Shown here: piece by piece, positions 1 through 7,685 of the stretch
How the letters are laid out: each line of letters starts with the position of its first letter
How positions within the stretch are numbered: the first letter of the stretch is position 1
The notes under the pieces: model-generated
What the model saw: the letters and a program-made list of their open reading frames with translations, nothing else
Database searches by the model: none
What the model was told of the DNA's origin: nothing
Assembly (NCBI GenBank): GCA_012798435.1
Contig: JAAZNF010000028.1
Location: 79,362 to 143,361 of the forward strand
Length of the DNA stretch: 64,000 nucleotides
Direction: 5' to 3'
Origin: Myxococcales bacterium
GTDB lineage: Bacteria; Myxococcota; B64-G9
Program-made: the position numbers and the translations under genes

Positions 1-203
1 CCGGCGGGACACGCGTGTGCGCCGCCCAGACTCAACGTTCCCTGGCGCCGGGAGAATGCGAGACGGTCGACTGCACCTGGGATGGCGCCACGGAGTACGG
101 CCAGGACATCACGGTGGTGGTCGACGACGGCTCCGAACGCAGCGAGTGCCTCGAGGAGAACAACCGGGGCATCATCCGCGGCGCGCACTGCCCGCCCGCG
201 TGA
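1..203 (+). CDS. C-terminal end of a secreted protein (partial)
   Basis: The frame is open from the window edge and stops at 201-203, so only about 66 C-terminal residues are visible. They contain three spaced cysteines and an acidic, beta-rich stretch ending in an ECLEENN segment. This looks like the closing part of a CARDB/Ig-like domain, as in adhesion or surface proteins of this kind of bacterium. The family is a guess from composition. The 5' part lies outside the window. Confidence 0.5.
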   Translation, partial: GGTRVCAAQTQRSLAPGECETVDCTWDGATEYGQDITVVVDDGSERSECLEENNRGIIRGAHCPPA

Positions 204-255
204 TCCCCACCAGGCAAGACACCGTGCGGCGCCACCCGCGAAAGAACCAAGGGAT

Positions 256-2199
256 TTATAGCTCGTTCTCGGCCAGGACCACCAGCGAGTCGCCCTTCTG
301 CAAGGTGAGCTTCTGCCGCTTGTCGGGATTCACCTTGACCCCGAAGTTGGCCTCCGGGTTGTTGCTCATCGCGCCCAGCCGGTAGCCGAAGCAGATCTCC
401 TCGCGCTTCAGCGCCTGTCCCATGCAGTCGAGGAAGGGCACCTCGACCGGCAGCTCGGCAAAGTACAGCTCCACCGGCTTCAGGTACACCTCGGAGCCCT
501 CCTCGGAGAACAGGTCGTCGTACACCCGCTTGATGTGCGGCGCCTCGGAGAGCTGGGCCAGGATCATGCTGGCCAGCTTGTTCGAGATGATGAAGTCGTC
601 GACGTGGGTCTGGCTGATGAGGTCCTGGTTCTCGGAGTCCAGGATCTGGGTGATGAGCTTCATCCTGGGCTTCTCGACCCCGGCGTCGCGCAGGATCTTG
701 CGCAGCAAAAGCAGGATCACCATGGTCTCGGAGTCGGTCTTCTCCGGGTTCGGATCCTCGCTCTGGCTGAGCACGAACACGTTGTTGAACATGAAGGGCT
801 TGAGCGAGCGGAGCTGCTCGAGGTCCATGGGGTTGCGGTCGACCAGGCGGATCTTGAGCGTCGGGCACGTCTTCGCGAGCGCCTGCACCTCGGCCTTGAT
901 CTTGTCGGAGGGGTGGTGGACCACGATGTTGACGCTGGAACCCTCGAGCAGGTAGTCGGCGTACTCTCTCACCAGGGTGTTGGCGATGTCGTGCCAGCCG
1001 AGCAGCAGCTCGTGCTCGATGATCTTCTCCAGGCGACGGGGCGTGAACGGGTGCTCGGACGGCTTCCACAGGGGCGCGGGCCGGAAATCGATGGTCGAGT
1101 TGTCCTCGCAGATGATCAGCGCCTTGTCGCCGTCTTTCAGCACCGCGTCCATGGGGGGCCGGATCTCCAGCTTGCCGTCGGCCCGCTCGATGCCCAGCAG
1201 CACCCCGTCGGGGAAATGGAAGAGGGCGTCGTAGAAGCGGATGCCCTTCCAGTCCTGCGCGGTGAGGTACATCTCGCTGCCCTCGAACCCGAGGATCTCG
1301 TTGTAGACCACGGCCAGGCCGCTGGTCCGAGAGGTCTGGACCATGATCTTGCCCAACAACTCCCGGGAGTTCACACACACGATCTGCTCGTCCTCCATGG
1401 TGGCCAGCACGTCGCGGCTGTCCTGGAAATACAGCTCGGCCACGATGGGGATCTGGTTCTTGCCGCCCTCCTGGCAGGCCACCAGGGCCAGCACGGTCTT
1501 GATCACCTTGGCGTCGGAGATGCGTTTCTCGTCCTCGCTGGCGGTCTCCGGGCAGGTGGCCAGCACGATGGCCGACTTGGCGACCGGAGCGGCGATGCGC
1601 TTCAGGGTGGCCAGGGTGGAGGTCTGCCCGTTGCGGCAGATCACCCTGGTCGTGCGCAGGTCGGGAAGGAAGGTGGCGATGCGATCCTCCATCTCCTCCT
1701 TGTCGTGCTCGGCCAAAATGACGATGCTGGCGTCGCGCTCGCTCTCGTTGGCCACCACCAGCTGGCGCATGATGTCGAGCACGCGGTCGCTCCAGCCGAG
1801 GATCACGGTGTGCCCGCGCTCCACCACCCGCGAGCGGCCCTTGCGGAACTCGTGCAGCAGCGTGTCGAGGCTGGTGGTGATGAAGGCGATCAGCATGGAG
1901 AAGATCACCACGCCCAGGAAGCCGGCCACCACCACGGAGACGCGCAGCCACACGCCGGGCTGCTCATCCACGCCCATGTTGCCCGGGTCGGTCATGGCCA
2001 GGAAGGTGTTCCAGAAGTGGTCCGCGAGCGTTCCCTCGACGCCCGGCACCAGCGTCACCACCAGCCAGCGCAGCCCGATGGCGACCAACAGACAGACGGC
2101 GAACAGCACCGTCAGGCTGATGAAGATCGAGGCGCCCCCCTTGGACATGAAGTTCTCGAAACGGTAGCGGAGCCTTTCTCTCAGGCGCGCGTGGGCCAT
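256..2199 (-). CDS. CASTOR/POLLUX-type ion channel with RCK-like cytoplasmic domains
   Basis: This 647-aa protein has two membrane helices (about residues 24-50 and 84-112). Between them lies a pore-helix and filter segment, TDPGNMGVDE at 70-79, resembling the ADxGNH filter of plant CASTOR/POLLUX. A large soluble part follows, with an RCK/TrkA-N-like nucleotide-binding fold that begins near the GWSDR motif at 135-139 and appears to repeat. Plant relatives are calcium-regulated nuclear cation channels; bacterial relatives have no settled substrate. The ATG has a clear AGGAGGAG ribosome site. It faces away from the 5' fragment and ends close to it tail-to-tail. It stands alone, so its ion and physiological role cannot be inferred from neighbours. 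Confidence 0.85.
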   Translation of the reverse strand: MAHARLRERLRYRFENFMSKGGASIFISLTVLFAVCLLVAIGLRWLVVTLVPGVEGTLADHFWNTFLAMTDPGNMGVDEQPGVWLRVSVVVAGFLGVVIFSMLIAFITTSLDTLLHEFRKGRSRVVERGHTVILGWSDRVLDIMRQLVVANESERDASIVILAEHDKEEMEDRIATFLPDLRTTRVICRNGQTSTLATLKRIAAPVAKSAIVLATCPETASEDEKRISDAKVIKTVLALVACQEGGKNQIPIVAELYFQDSRDVLATMEDEQIVCVNSRELLGKIMVQTSRTSGLAVVYNEILGFEGSEMYLTAQDWKGIRFYDALFHFPDGVLLGIERADGKLEIRPPMDAVLKDGDKALIICEDNSTIDFRPAPLWKPSEHPFTPRRLEKIIEHELLLGWHDIANTLVREYADYLLEGSSVNIVVHHPSDKIKAEVQALAKTCPTLKIRLVDRNPMDLEQLRSLKPFMFNNVFVLSQSEDPNPEKTDSETMVILLLLRKILRDAGVEKPRMKLITQILDSENQDLISQTHVDDFIISNKLASMILAQLSEAPHIKRVYDDLFSEEGSEVYLKPVELYFAELPVEVPFLDCMGQALKREEICFGYRLGAMSNNPEANFGVKVNPDKRQKLTLQKGDSLVVLAENEL

Positions 2200-2267
2200 A
2201 CATCTCCTCCTGGAATGCCAAGGGATGAGATTGCGCCCGGCAGGTTATGACTTGCGGAAGCGAGGTG

Positions 2268-2549
2268 TCAAATGAAGATCCGGCAGCGGCCCAGCAGCCC
2301 CAGATCGAAGGCCAGCGCCCCCGTCTTCTCGGCCTCGGAAAGCAGCTCCCGCTGCAGATATAGCGTCACCCCCTCGGCGTCGAAACGCTCGAAGCCGGCT
2401 TCATCCTCGGGCTTCTCCAGCGACCCGACCGGGCCGCGGACGGCGTTTCATCAGCCGACCATCCGCACCTGGACCGATACCGCCAGCACGCCGCCGCGCT
2501 CGAGCACGTGCGAACGGGTCGCGGCGGAATCGAAGCGAGCCTTGCGCAT
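2268..2549 (-). CDS. CC/Se-motif family selenoprotein with two consecutive Sec (UGA-UGA) codons
   Basis: A conventional reading stops after 32 residues at UGA (2451-2453), followed at once by a second in-frame UGA (2448-2450). Reading both as selenocysteine gives a 93-aa protein ending at 2268. The start ATG has a GGAGG site 6-7 nt upstream. The fold order matches the CC/Se-motif (HesB/IscA-like) small proteins as I remember them: an N-terminal strand with a GG turn, a G-Cys-Cys motif (here G33-U34-U equivalent, residues 33-34 being UU), a GKP-like turn, then a GVTLYL strand and a hydrophobic C-terminus with one Cys. A hairpin with a GGUC loop begins 10 nt after the second UGA (see SECIS entry). 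The gene is divergent from arsR over a shared operator, suggesting co-regulation with metalloid stress. Readthrough is inferred, not shown. Confidence 0.8.
2420..2437 (-). promoter_or_regulatory. Predicted bacterial SECIS element of the double-Sec gene
   Basis: On the minus strand this is GCGGCCCGGTCGGGTCGC: seven pairs (one G-U) closed by a GGUC loop. The stem can be extended by three pairs with one bulged U. The loop begins 17 nt after the second UGA and 20 nt after the first, inside the known bacterial window of about 16-37 nt. E. coli fdhF has the same architecture of two 3-bp stems, an interrupted position and a GGUC loop recognised by SelB. Strong GC base composition makes chance hairpins possible, but the loop identity and spacing are specific. 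Confidence 0.75.
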
Positions 2550-2570
2550 CGCGCACCTCCGGCACTTGTA

Positions 2571-2592
2571 TATAACCGAATTTTCGGTTATA
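2571..2592. promoter_or_regulatory. Probable ArsR operator between arsR and the selenoprotein gene
   Basis: TATAACCGAA and TTCGGTTATA form a perfect 10-bp inverted repeat separated by two T residues. It is AT-rich inside GC-rich DNA and lies 21 bp from the minus-strand start (2549) and 29 bp from the arsR start (2622). This is the expected size and position for a dimeric ArsR/SmtB repressor site controlling both divergent transcripts. Confidence 0.8.
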
Positions 2593-2621
2593 GGCAACGT
2601 GGGCGTGGAACGGAGGCCCGC

Positions 2622-2999
2622 ATGGAAGACGAGATCCGAGCCCTCGCCGACACCTTCGCCGGACTGTCGCACCCGGTCCGGCTACGCATGTTGTATCTTA
2701 TGCTGCGCCATCGGGAGCTGTGCGTGTGCGACTTCGTGGAGGCGCTCGGCATCACCCAGTCCATGGCCTCGCGACACCTGCGGTACCTTTTCCACCTCGG
2801 CCTGCTGCGCGATCGGAGGGACACGGTGTGGGTGCACTACCGCATATCCGATCGTCTCGACCCTCGCAGAAGGGCGGTGCTGCGTTCCCTGCGGAGCTGG
2901 CTGGTGGCGCCCGAGCTGACCCGCCTAGAAGAGCGACTGCGTGGCTGGCAAGCGCGTAAACCCTGTCCCTGCACTTCCAAGAAGGAGACTGCGAAGTGA
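2622..2999 (+). CDS. arsR: ArsR/SmtB-family metalloregulator
   Basis: This 125-aa winged-helix repressor carries ELCVCDF at residues 32-38. That is the classic ArsR metal-binding helix, with Cys34 and Cys36 as likely As(III)/Sb(III) ligands. The recognition helix follows (about 44-60), and a second CxC pair (Cys115, Cys117) sits near the C-terminus and could supply further thiolate ligands. The chosen ATG has GGAGG 6 nt upstream; a longer in-frame start upstream would run through the operator. The stop overlaps the arsF GTG start by four bases, so it heads an operon. By family knowledge it represses the operon until a trivalent metalloid binds. Confidence 0.92.
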   Translation: MEDEIRALADTFAGLSHPVRLRMLYLMLRHRELCVCDFVEALGITQSMASRHLRYLFHLGLLRDRRDTVWVHYRISDRLDPRRRAVLRSLRSWLVAPELTRLEERLRGWQARKPCPCTSKKETAK

Positions 3000-3505
3000 A
3001 CTCGTTCTCCCAATTGTCACACCTGCGAGCATTGCATTTCCTGGCGGGCGCCTGCCTGTTCGCGTGGAGCTGCAACAAGGCTCCCGCCGAGCCGGCAGGG
3101 AGCACCTCCGACGCTGCTGCGAAGGCCCCAGCGGCGACGTCTGCCTCGGCGATTCTTCCCGACGGCGTGGTGGCCCTGTACTTCCACGGTGACCGGCGCT
3201 GCCGCACCTGCCTCGGCATCCAGGAAGGGATCGAGAAGATCATCCGTGAGCGCTTCGGTGCCGAGCAGACGGCGGCGCGCCTGCACTACCGCGAAGTCAA
3301 CAGCGACCGGGAGGAAAACCGGGCGCTGGTGCAACAGTTCCAGATCTCCTTCTCCTCGCTGATCGTGGCCCGGGTCAAGGATGGCAAGGTGGTCGACTTC
3401 GAGAACTGCGACAAGGTGTGGGAGTATGCCCACGAGCCCGAGCGGTTTGCAGAGTACGTCGAGAAACAGCTCCGCGCCCGCCTCACGCCAGCTGGAGACA
3501 AGTGA
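2996..3505 (+). CDS. arsF: ArsF-like thioredoxin-fold lipoprotein
   Basis: The 169-aa product has an N-terminal hydrophobic segment ending in Cys26, a plausible lipobox. An Ala-rich linker follows, then a thioredoxin-like domain with a CRTC redox motif (Cys69, Cys72) and another Cys in FENC near the C-terminus. It matches my memory of the ArsF family, called a subunit of nitrophenyl-arsenical reduction in arsEFG operons. It starts with GTG overlapping the arsR stop and ends TGATG, coupled to arsG. No recognisable ArsE is present in the window. Location is probably the outer face of the inner membrane. The substrate could be another metalloid or a protein disulfide. Confidence 0.75.
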   Translation: MNSFSQLSHLRALHFLAGACLFAWSCNKAPAEPAGSTSDAAAKAPAATSASAILPDGVVALYFHGDRRCRTCLGIQEGIEKIIRERFGAEQTAARLHYREVNSDREENRALVQQFQISFSSLIVARVKDGKVVDFENCDKVWEYAHEPERFAEYVEKQLRARLTPAGDK

Positions 3506-4197
3506 TGGAGTCCTTCGCGGCGGCGGCCGGCACCGCCCTGTGGCTGGGTATCCTCACCTCCATCAGCCCCTGCCCGCTGGCCACGAACATCGCCGCCATC
3601 TCCTACACCGGGAGGAGAGTCGGGCGGCCCCTGTGGGTGCTGGCCGCGGGGCTGCTGTACACATTGGGGCGTACCTTGACCTACTTCGCCGTCGCCCTGC
3701 TGGTGGTGAAGACCCTGGTCTCCGTGCCGGGCCTGTCGCAATTCTTGCAGCAGCGCATGAACCAGATCCTGGGCCCGCTGCTGCTGCTGATCGGGCTCAT
3801 GCTCCTCGACGTCATCCCCTGGCCGTGGACGGGGGGAGCGGGGGTCTCGGAGAAACTCAAGGCCCGGGTGGACCGGATCGGGCTGTGGGGCGCGGGCCTG
3901 CTCGGGTTGGTGTTCGCCATGGCGTTCTGCCCGCTCTCGGCGGCGCTGTTCTTCGGCAGCCTGATCCCGCTCTCGCTGCGGCACGACTCCGCGGTGCTCC
4001 TGCCCATCCTGTACGGGATCGGCACGGCACTCCCGGTGGTGATCGTCTCGGGCATCCTGGCCTTCGCCGCCAACCGCATCTCGAAGGCATTCGACGCGCT
4101 CTCCCGCATCGAGCGCTGGATGCGCCGCCTCACCGCGCTGGTCTTCATCGGCATCGGCCTCTACTACACCCTGGCCTTCTCCCTGCGCCTGCTGTAG
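3505..4197 (+). CDS. arsG: ArsG-like efflux permease (DsbD/CcdA transmembrane type)
   Basis: A 230-aa integral membrane protein of the DsbD/CcdA (LysE-like) fold with about six helices. It has two symmetric Cys-Pro motifs, SPCPLATN near residue 20 and AFCPLSAALFF near residue 135, typical of this fold. In arsEFG operons the equivalent protein exports aromatic arsenicals. A pure thiol-relay role passing electrons to ArsF is an alternative, because CcdA-type proteins do that. The ATG overlaps the arsF stop (TGATG), so expression is translationally coupled. Confidence 0.78.
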   Translation: MESFAAAAGTALWLGILTSISPCPLATNIAAISYTGRRVGRPLWVLAAGLLYTLGRTLTYFAVALLVVKTLVSVPGLSQFLQQRMNQILGPLLLLIGLMLLDVIPWPWTGGAGVSEKLKARVDRIGLWGAGLLGLVFAMAFCPLSAALFFGSLIPLSLRHDSAVLLPILYGIGTALPVVIVSGILAFAANRISKAFDALSRIERWMRRLTALVFIGIGLYYTLAFSLRLL

Positions 4198-4287
4198 GCG
4201 GCCGACGAGATTCCCCCGGGCTGACCCATCCCATGGGGTCTACCCGGACCGTCCGAGAGGCGCCATCGTGCGCGCCCACCGACCCGG

Positions 4288-4316
4288 TAAACAAAAACCC
4301 CACCACACGGGTGGGG
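4288..4316 (-). terminator. Rho-independent terminator of tRNA-Ala
   Basis: On the minus strand a 7-bp stem (CCCCACC/GGTGGGG, 5-nt loop) is followed by TTTTTGTTT. It lies just after the tRNA 3' end. Confidence 0.85.
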
Positions 4317-4323
4317 TGGAGAA

Positions 4324-4396
<73 letters not shown>

Positions 4397-4522
4397 AAGA
4401 GCGGTCCGCATGATGCCCTCGCGGCCGCCCGGAGTCAAGCGAAAACCGGCCTCGGCCCTCACCCGCCTTGAAAGCCGCGCCGCCCTCCACTACCCTACCG
4501 TTGTTCTCGAGGAGGCGAAGGT

Positions 4523-6742
4523 TTGAAGCTGCCGCGCACCCACTGGCTGGCTGGGTTCCTCGCCGCCACGCTCTCCACCCTGCTGTTCTCGGGCCAGAGG
4601 CTGGGGATGGAATTGCCGCTCTTCGCCGATTTCTTCGAGGGCCTCGAACGGCGCACGCTCGACCTGCGTTTCTTGCTGCGCGGGCCCCAGCCGGCCGGCC
4701 CGGAGTGCGTCATCGTGGCCTTCGACGAAAAGACCTATGCCGAGGCCCCTGAGCTCAACCGCAAGCGGCACGGCTGGAGCCGGGTGATCGCCGCCGCCAA
4801 GGAAGCGGGCGCCCGGGCCATCGCGGTGGACGCCTTCTTCGACTCCCCCGAGGTCATCCTGCCGGAGAAGCTGCGGCAAGACATCGAGGCCTTCCTGGAC
4901 GGCTCGCCCGCGCCCCCCGTCGCGGCGGAGCCGGCGCTCGCGTTGCTACGCCGGGTGCGCGAGGAAACCCGCGGCGACGAGCGGCTGGAGGAGACGATCC
5001 GCGCGGCCGGCAACGTGGTGCTGGCACTGCATCTGGGCGTGTCTGAGGGTTCCAAGGCGGACGAGGCCGCGCTGGTGCGGGGCAAGTTCGGACAGGTGGT
5101 GCCCGGACCGGTGCCGCCGCCGCGGGCCCGGCACGTCATCGCCTCGTTGCCGCGCTTCAGCCGGGCCGCCGCCGCGCTCGGCTCGATCACCGCCTTCGAG
5201 GATCAGACCTTCAGCACCCGGGCCCTGCCCATGGCGCGCGCGCTGGGCAGCGGGGTCTTCGCGCCGCTCTCGCTGATGGCCCTGGCGGCAGCCGAAGGAA
5301 CGCCCCGCAGCGCCACCGCCTTCCTGGGCCCGAGCCGCAGCCTGTCTTTCGGCCGGCACCGGGTAGCCCTCGACGAGGACTTTCAACTGCTGCTCAACTT
5401 CCGCGGAGCGGAGGGGAGCTTCGCCACCTACTCGGCGGTGGATCTGGTCGAGGAGCGCCTGGCCCCTGGCGCCTTGCACGACAAGATCGTCTTCGTCGGC
5501 ATCACCCAGTTCAGCCACGACAAGACGCGCACTCCGTTCAGCCAGACCTACCCCGGTGTAGAATTGCACGCCACCGCCGTCGACAACGTCCTGCGCGGCG
5601 ATCCGCTGCGACGCAGCCCGGGCTGGCTGGACGCGCTGTCGTGCCTCGCGTTCTGTCTTCTACTGCCCCTGCTCTACTGGCCCCGCCTGGGGCTGCGGCC
5701 CTGGGTCCAGCTCGGCCTTTCGCTCGCGCTCGTCTTCGGTCACCTGGCGGCCGGGCAGGTGGCCTTTTCGTCTCTTCAACTGTGGACTCCAACGGCCGCC
5801 CCGCTGTTCGCCTTCTCCATCACCTGGATCGCTTGCCTGGCCCAGGCCTACCTGGGAGAGGGGCTGCGGCGCCTACGGTTGCGCCGCATGTTCGCTCACT
5901 TCCTGTCGCCCGAGGTCATCGCCGACCTGGTCGAGCACCAGGAGGATCTGGTGCCCGGCGGCGAACACCGCGAGCTGTCCGTGCTGTTTTCCGACATCCG
6001 CGACTTCACTCGGCTCTCCGAGCAGACTCCGCCCGACGCGCTGGTGCGCTTCCTCAACGCCTACTTCGCCCCCATGACCGGGACGGTGCTGGAGTGCGGC
6101 GGCCTGCTGGACAAGTACATCGGCGACGCCATCATGGCGGTGTTCGGCGCCCCGCGCCGCCGGGCCGACCACGCCCGGCAGGCCGTCCGGTGCGCGCTCC
6201 ACATGCACCGTCGTTTGATGGAACCCGGGGAGGAACTGCGCATCGGGTCGGAGCCGCTACGCATCGGCATCGGCCTCAACACCGGAGTGGCCGTGGCGGG
6301 CCTCATGGGCTCGAGCGACCATCTGAGCTACACCGCGGTGGGCGACACGGTGAACCTGGCCTCGCGGCTCGAGGGCCTCACCAAGACCTACGGGGTGTTC
6401 TGCCTGGCCGGGGAGGCCACCCGGCAGGCGGCCGGAGACGAGTACTGCTTCCGTGAGGTGGACCGGGTGCGCGTCAAGGGCAAGTCCGAGCCGGCAGCCA
6501 TCTTCGAACTCCTGTCCGGGCCCGATCACGTCATCGCCGAGTACCAGGACCTTCCCCTGTTCGAGCGCGCCATCGCCGCCTACCGCGCGGGGAGGTTTGC
6601 CGAGGCTCGCGAACACTTCATCGCCTTTCGGCAGAAGAACCCGGCGGATCCGGTAAGCGCGCTGTACCTTACGCGCCTGGCCGAGTTGGGAGACACTGCG
6701 CCGCCCGGCTGGGACGGCGTGTTCACGCAGCGAACCAAGTAG
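4523..6742 (+). CDS. CHASE2-domain adenylate/guanylate cyclase
   Basis: The 739-aa protein begins with a membrane segment. An extracytoplasmic CHASE2 sensor follows (about 35-370), then three clustered helices (about 370-450) and a class III nucleotide cyclase domain starting near SVLFSDIRDF (about residue 488). Both metal-binding aspartates (SDIRD) are visible, followed by GDAIMAVFG and the GIGLNTG region. A short TPR-like tail follows. It probably makes cAMP in response to a periplasmic signal; the substrate-specifying residues were not resolved by eye. The start is TTG with GGAGG 7 nt upstream, a weak start that may limit synthesis. Confidence 0.9.
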   Translation: MKLPRTHWLAGFLAATLSTLLFSGQRLGMELPLFADFFEGLERRTLDLRFLLRGPQPAGPECVIVAFDEKTYAEAPELNRKRHGWSRVIAAAKEAGARAIAVDAFFDSPEVILPEKLRQDIEAFLDGSPAPPVAAEPALALLRRVREETRGDERLEETIRAAGNVVLALHLGVSEGSKADEAALVRGKFGQVVPGPVPPPRARHVIASLPRFSRAAAALGSITAFEDQTFSTRALPMARALGSGVFAPLSLMALAAAEGTPRSATAFLGPSRSLSFGRHRVALDEDFQLLLNFRGAEGSFATYSAVDLVEERLAPGALHDKIVFVGITQFSHDKTRTPFSQTYPGVELHATAVDNVLRGDPLRRSPGWLDALSCLAFCLLLPLLYWPRLGLRPWVQLGLSLALVFGHLAAGQVAFSSLQLWTPTAAPLFAFSITWIACLAQAYLGEGLRRLRLRRMFAHFLSPEVIADLVEHQEDLVPGGEHRELSVLFSDIRDFTRLSEQTPPDALVRFLNAYFAPMTGTVLECGGLLDKYIGDAIMAVFGAPRRRADHARQAVRCALHMHRRLMEPGEELRIGSEPLRIGIGLNTGVAVAGLMGSSDHLSYTAVGDTVNLASRLEGLTKTYGVFCLAGEATRQAAGDEYCFREVDRVRVKGKSEPAAIFELLSGPDHVIAEYQDLPLFERAIAAYRAGRFAEAREHFIAFRQKNPADPVSALYLTRLAELGDTAPPGWDGVFTQRTK

Positions 6743-6762
6743 GCCGGACCTGGAGGAACTCC

Positions 6763-7659
6763 GTGACCCGAACCATTCTTTATTCTTTCTTTACGGCGCT
6801 CCTGATCTACGCCTGCGCCGGCGGCCGGAATGCCGTGCGGCCCTTCACCATCGAGGGCTTCGACGACGCGGCCAACCGGACGCTGGCGGACTTCTTCGCC
6901 CGCACGGCGCAGCATCCCGGCCGCAAGATCGCGGTCTTCGACGGCGATGGCACCACCCTGGGACAGGTACCGCACTACCTGGCCGACGAATGCCTGTACC
7001 TCCACGCGCAAACCCACCCCGAGCGCAAGCCCGAGGTCATCGCGCGCATGACCCCGCTCTCCAACGTGTCGCTGCCCTACGTCCAGGACCGAGTCCACTA
7101 CTTTTCCGGTATGACGCTGCAAGAACTTCGCGACCTGGGCGACGAATGCTTTCGTAAGTACTACGCCACCAAGATCTACCCGCCCATGCGCGAGCTCATC
7201 CGCAGGCTGCACGACCACGGCTTCGAGGTGTGGATCGTCACCGCCTCTCCCGAAGCGCTGTACCAGAAGTTCCTCTCCCGTGAGCTCTCCGTGCCCATCA
7301 CACGCGTGCTGGGAGTGAAATCCGTGATCCAGGGCGGGGTGATCACCGACCGCATCGTCGAGCCCGTGCCGCAGGACGAGGGGAAGCTCCAAGCCATCGA
7401 GACCTTCGTGCAGGACCGGCCGCTGCTGGTGGGCGGCAACAGCCGCGGCGACAAGGAGATGATCGAGTACTCCGCCGACCTGCGGCTCATCGTGAACCCG
7501 GACGAGTTCGTGGCCCCGGGCCAGGAGATGAGCATGGCGGACTACGCCAAACGCCATGGCTTCCTCATCGTGCGCATCCGCGACGTGGCCGAGCCTGGCT
7601 TCCCGGCGGTGTCTTCCACTGTGTACCACGTCCGCACCAACGCGCCGCACGAGCCGTGA
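6763..7659 (+). CDS. HAD-family phosphatase, probable lipoprotein
   Basis: The 298-aa protein starts with GTG behind GGAGG. Its signal segment ends at Cys18 (IYAC), suggesting a lipid anchor. HAD motif I is DGDGT with nucleophile Asp60 and Asp62; motif II is in IVTASPE, and motif IV is GGNSRGDKEM. The C1 cap resembles the SerB/phosphoserine-phosphatase-like group. The stop overlaps GTG of the next frame, and the following gene is an organophosphate antiporter. A role in hydrolysing phosphorylated metabolites outside the inner membrane is therefore plausible. The natural substrate is unknown. Confidence 0.8.
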   Translation: MTRTILYSFFTALLIYACAGGRNAVRPFTIEGFDDAANRTLADFFARTAQHPGRKIAVFDGDGTTLGQVPHYLADECLYLHAQTHPERKPEVIARMTPLSNVSLPYVQDRVHYFSGMTLQELRDLGDECFRKYYATKIYPPMRELIRRLHDHGFEVWIVTASPEALYQKFLSRELSVPITRVLGVKSVIQGGVITDRIVEPVPQDEGKLQAIETFVQDRPLLVGGNSRGDKEMIEYSADLRLIVNPDEFVAPGQEMSMADYAKRHGFLIVRIRDVAEPGFPAVSSTVYHVRTNAPHEP

Positions 7660-7685
7660 GCAACGCACCCCGCGGAGGAAGCGAC

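Noticed and set aside
2451-2672. A 73-aa minus-strand ORF starting at 2672
   Set aside because: Its start lies inside arsR and the operator. The part after the ATG at 2549 belongs to the selenoprotein gene, which continues past the UGA pair.
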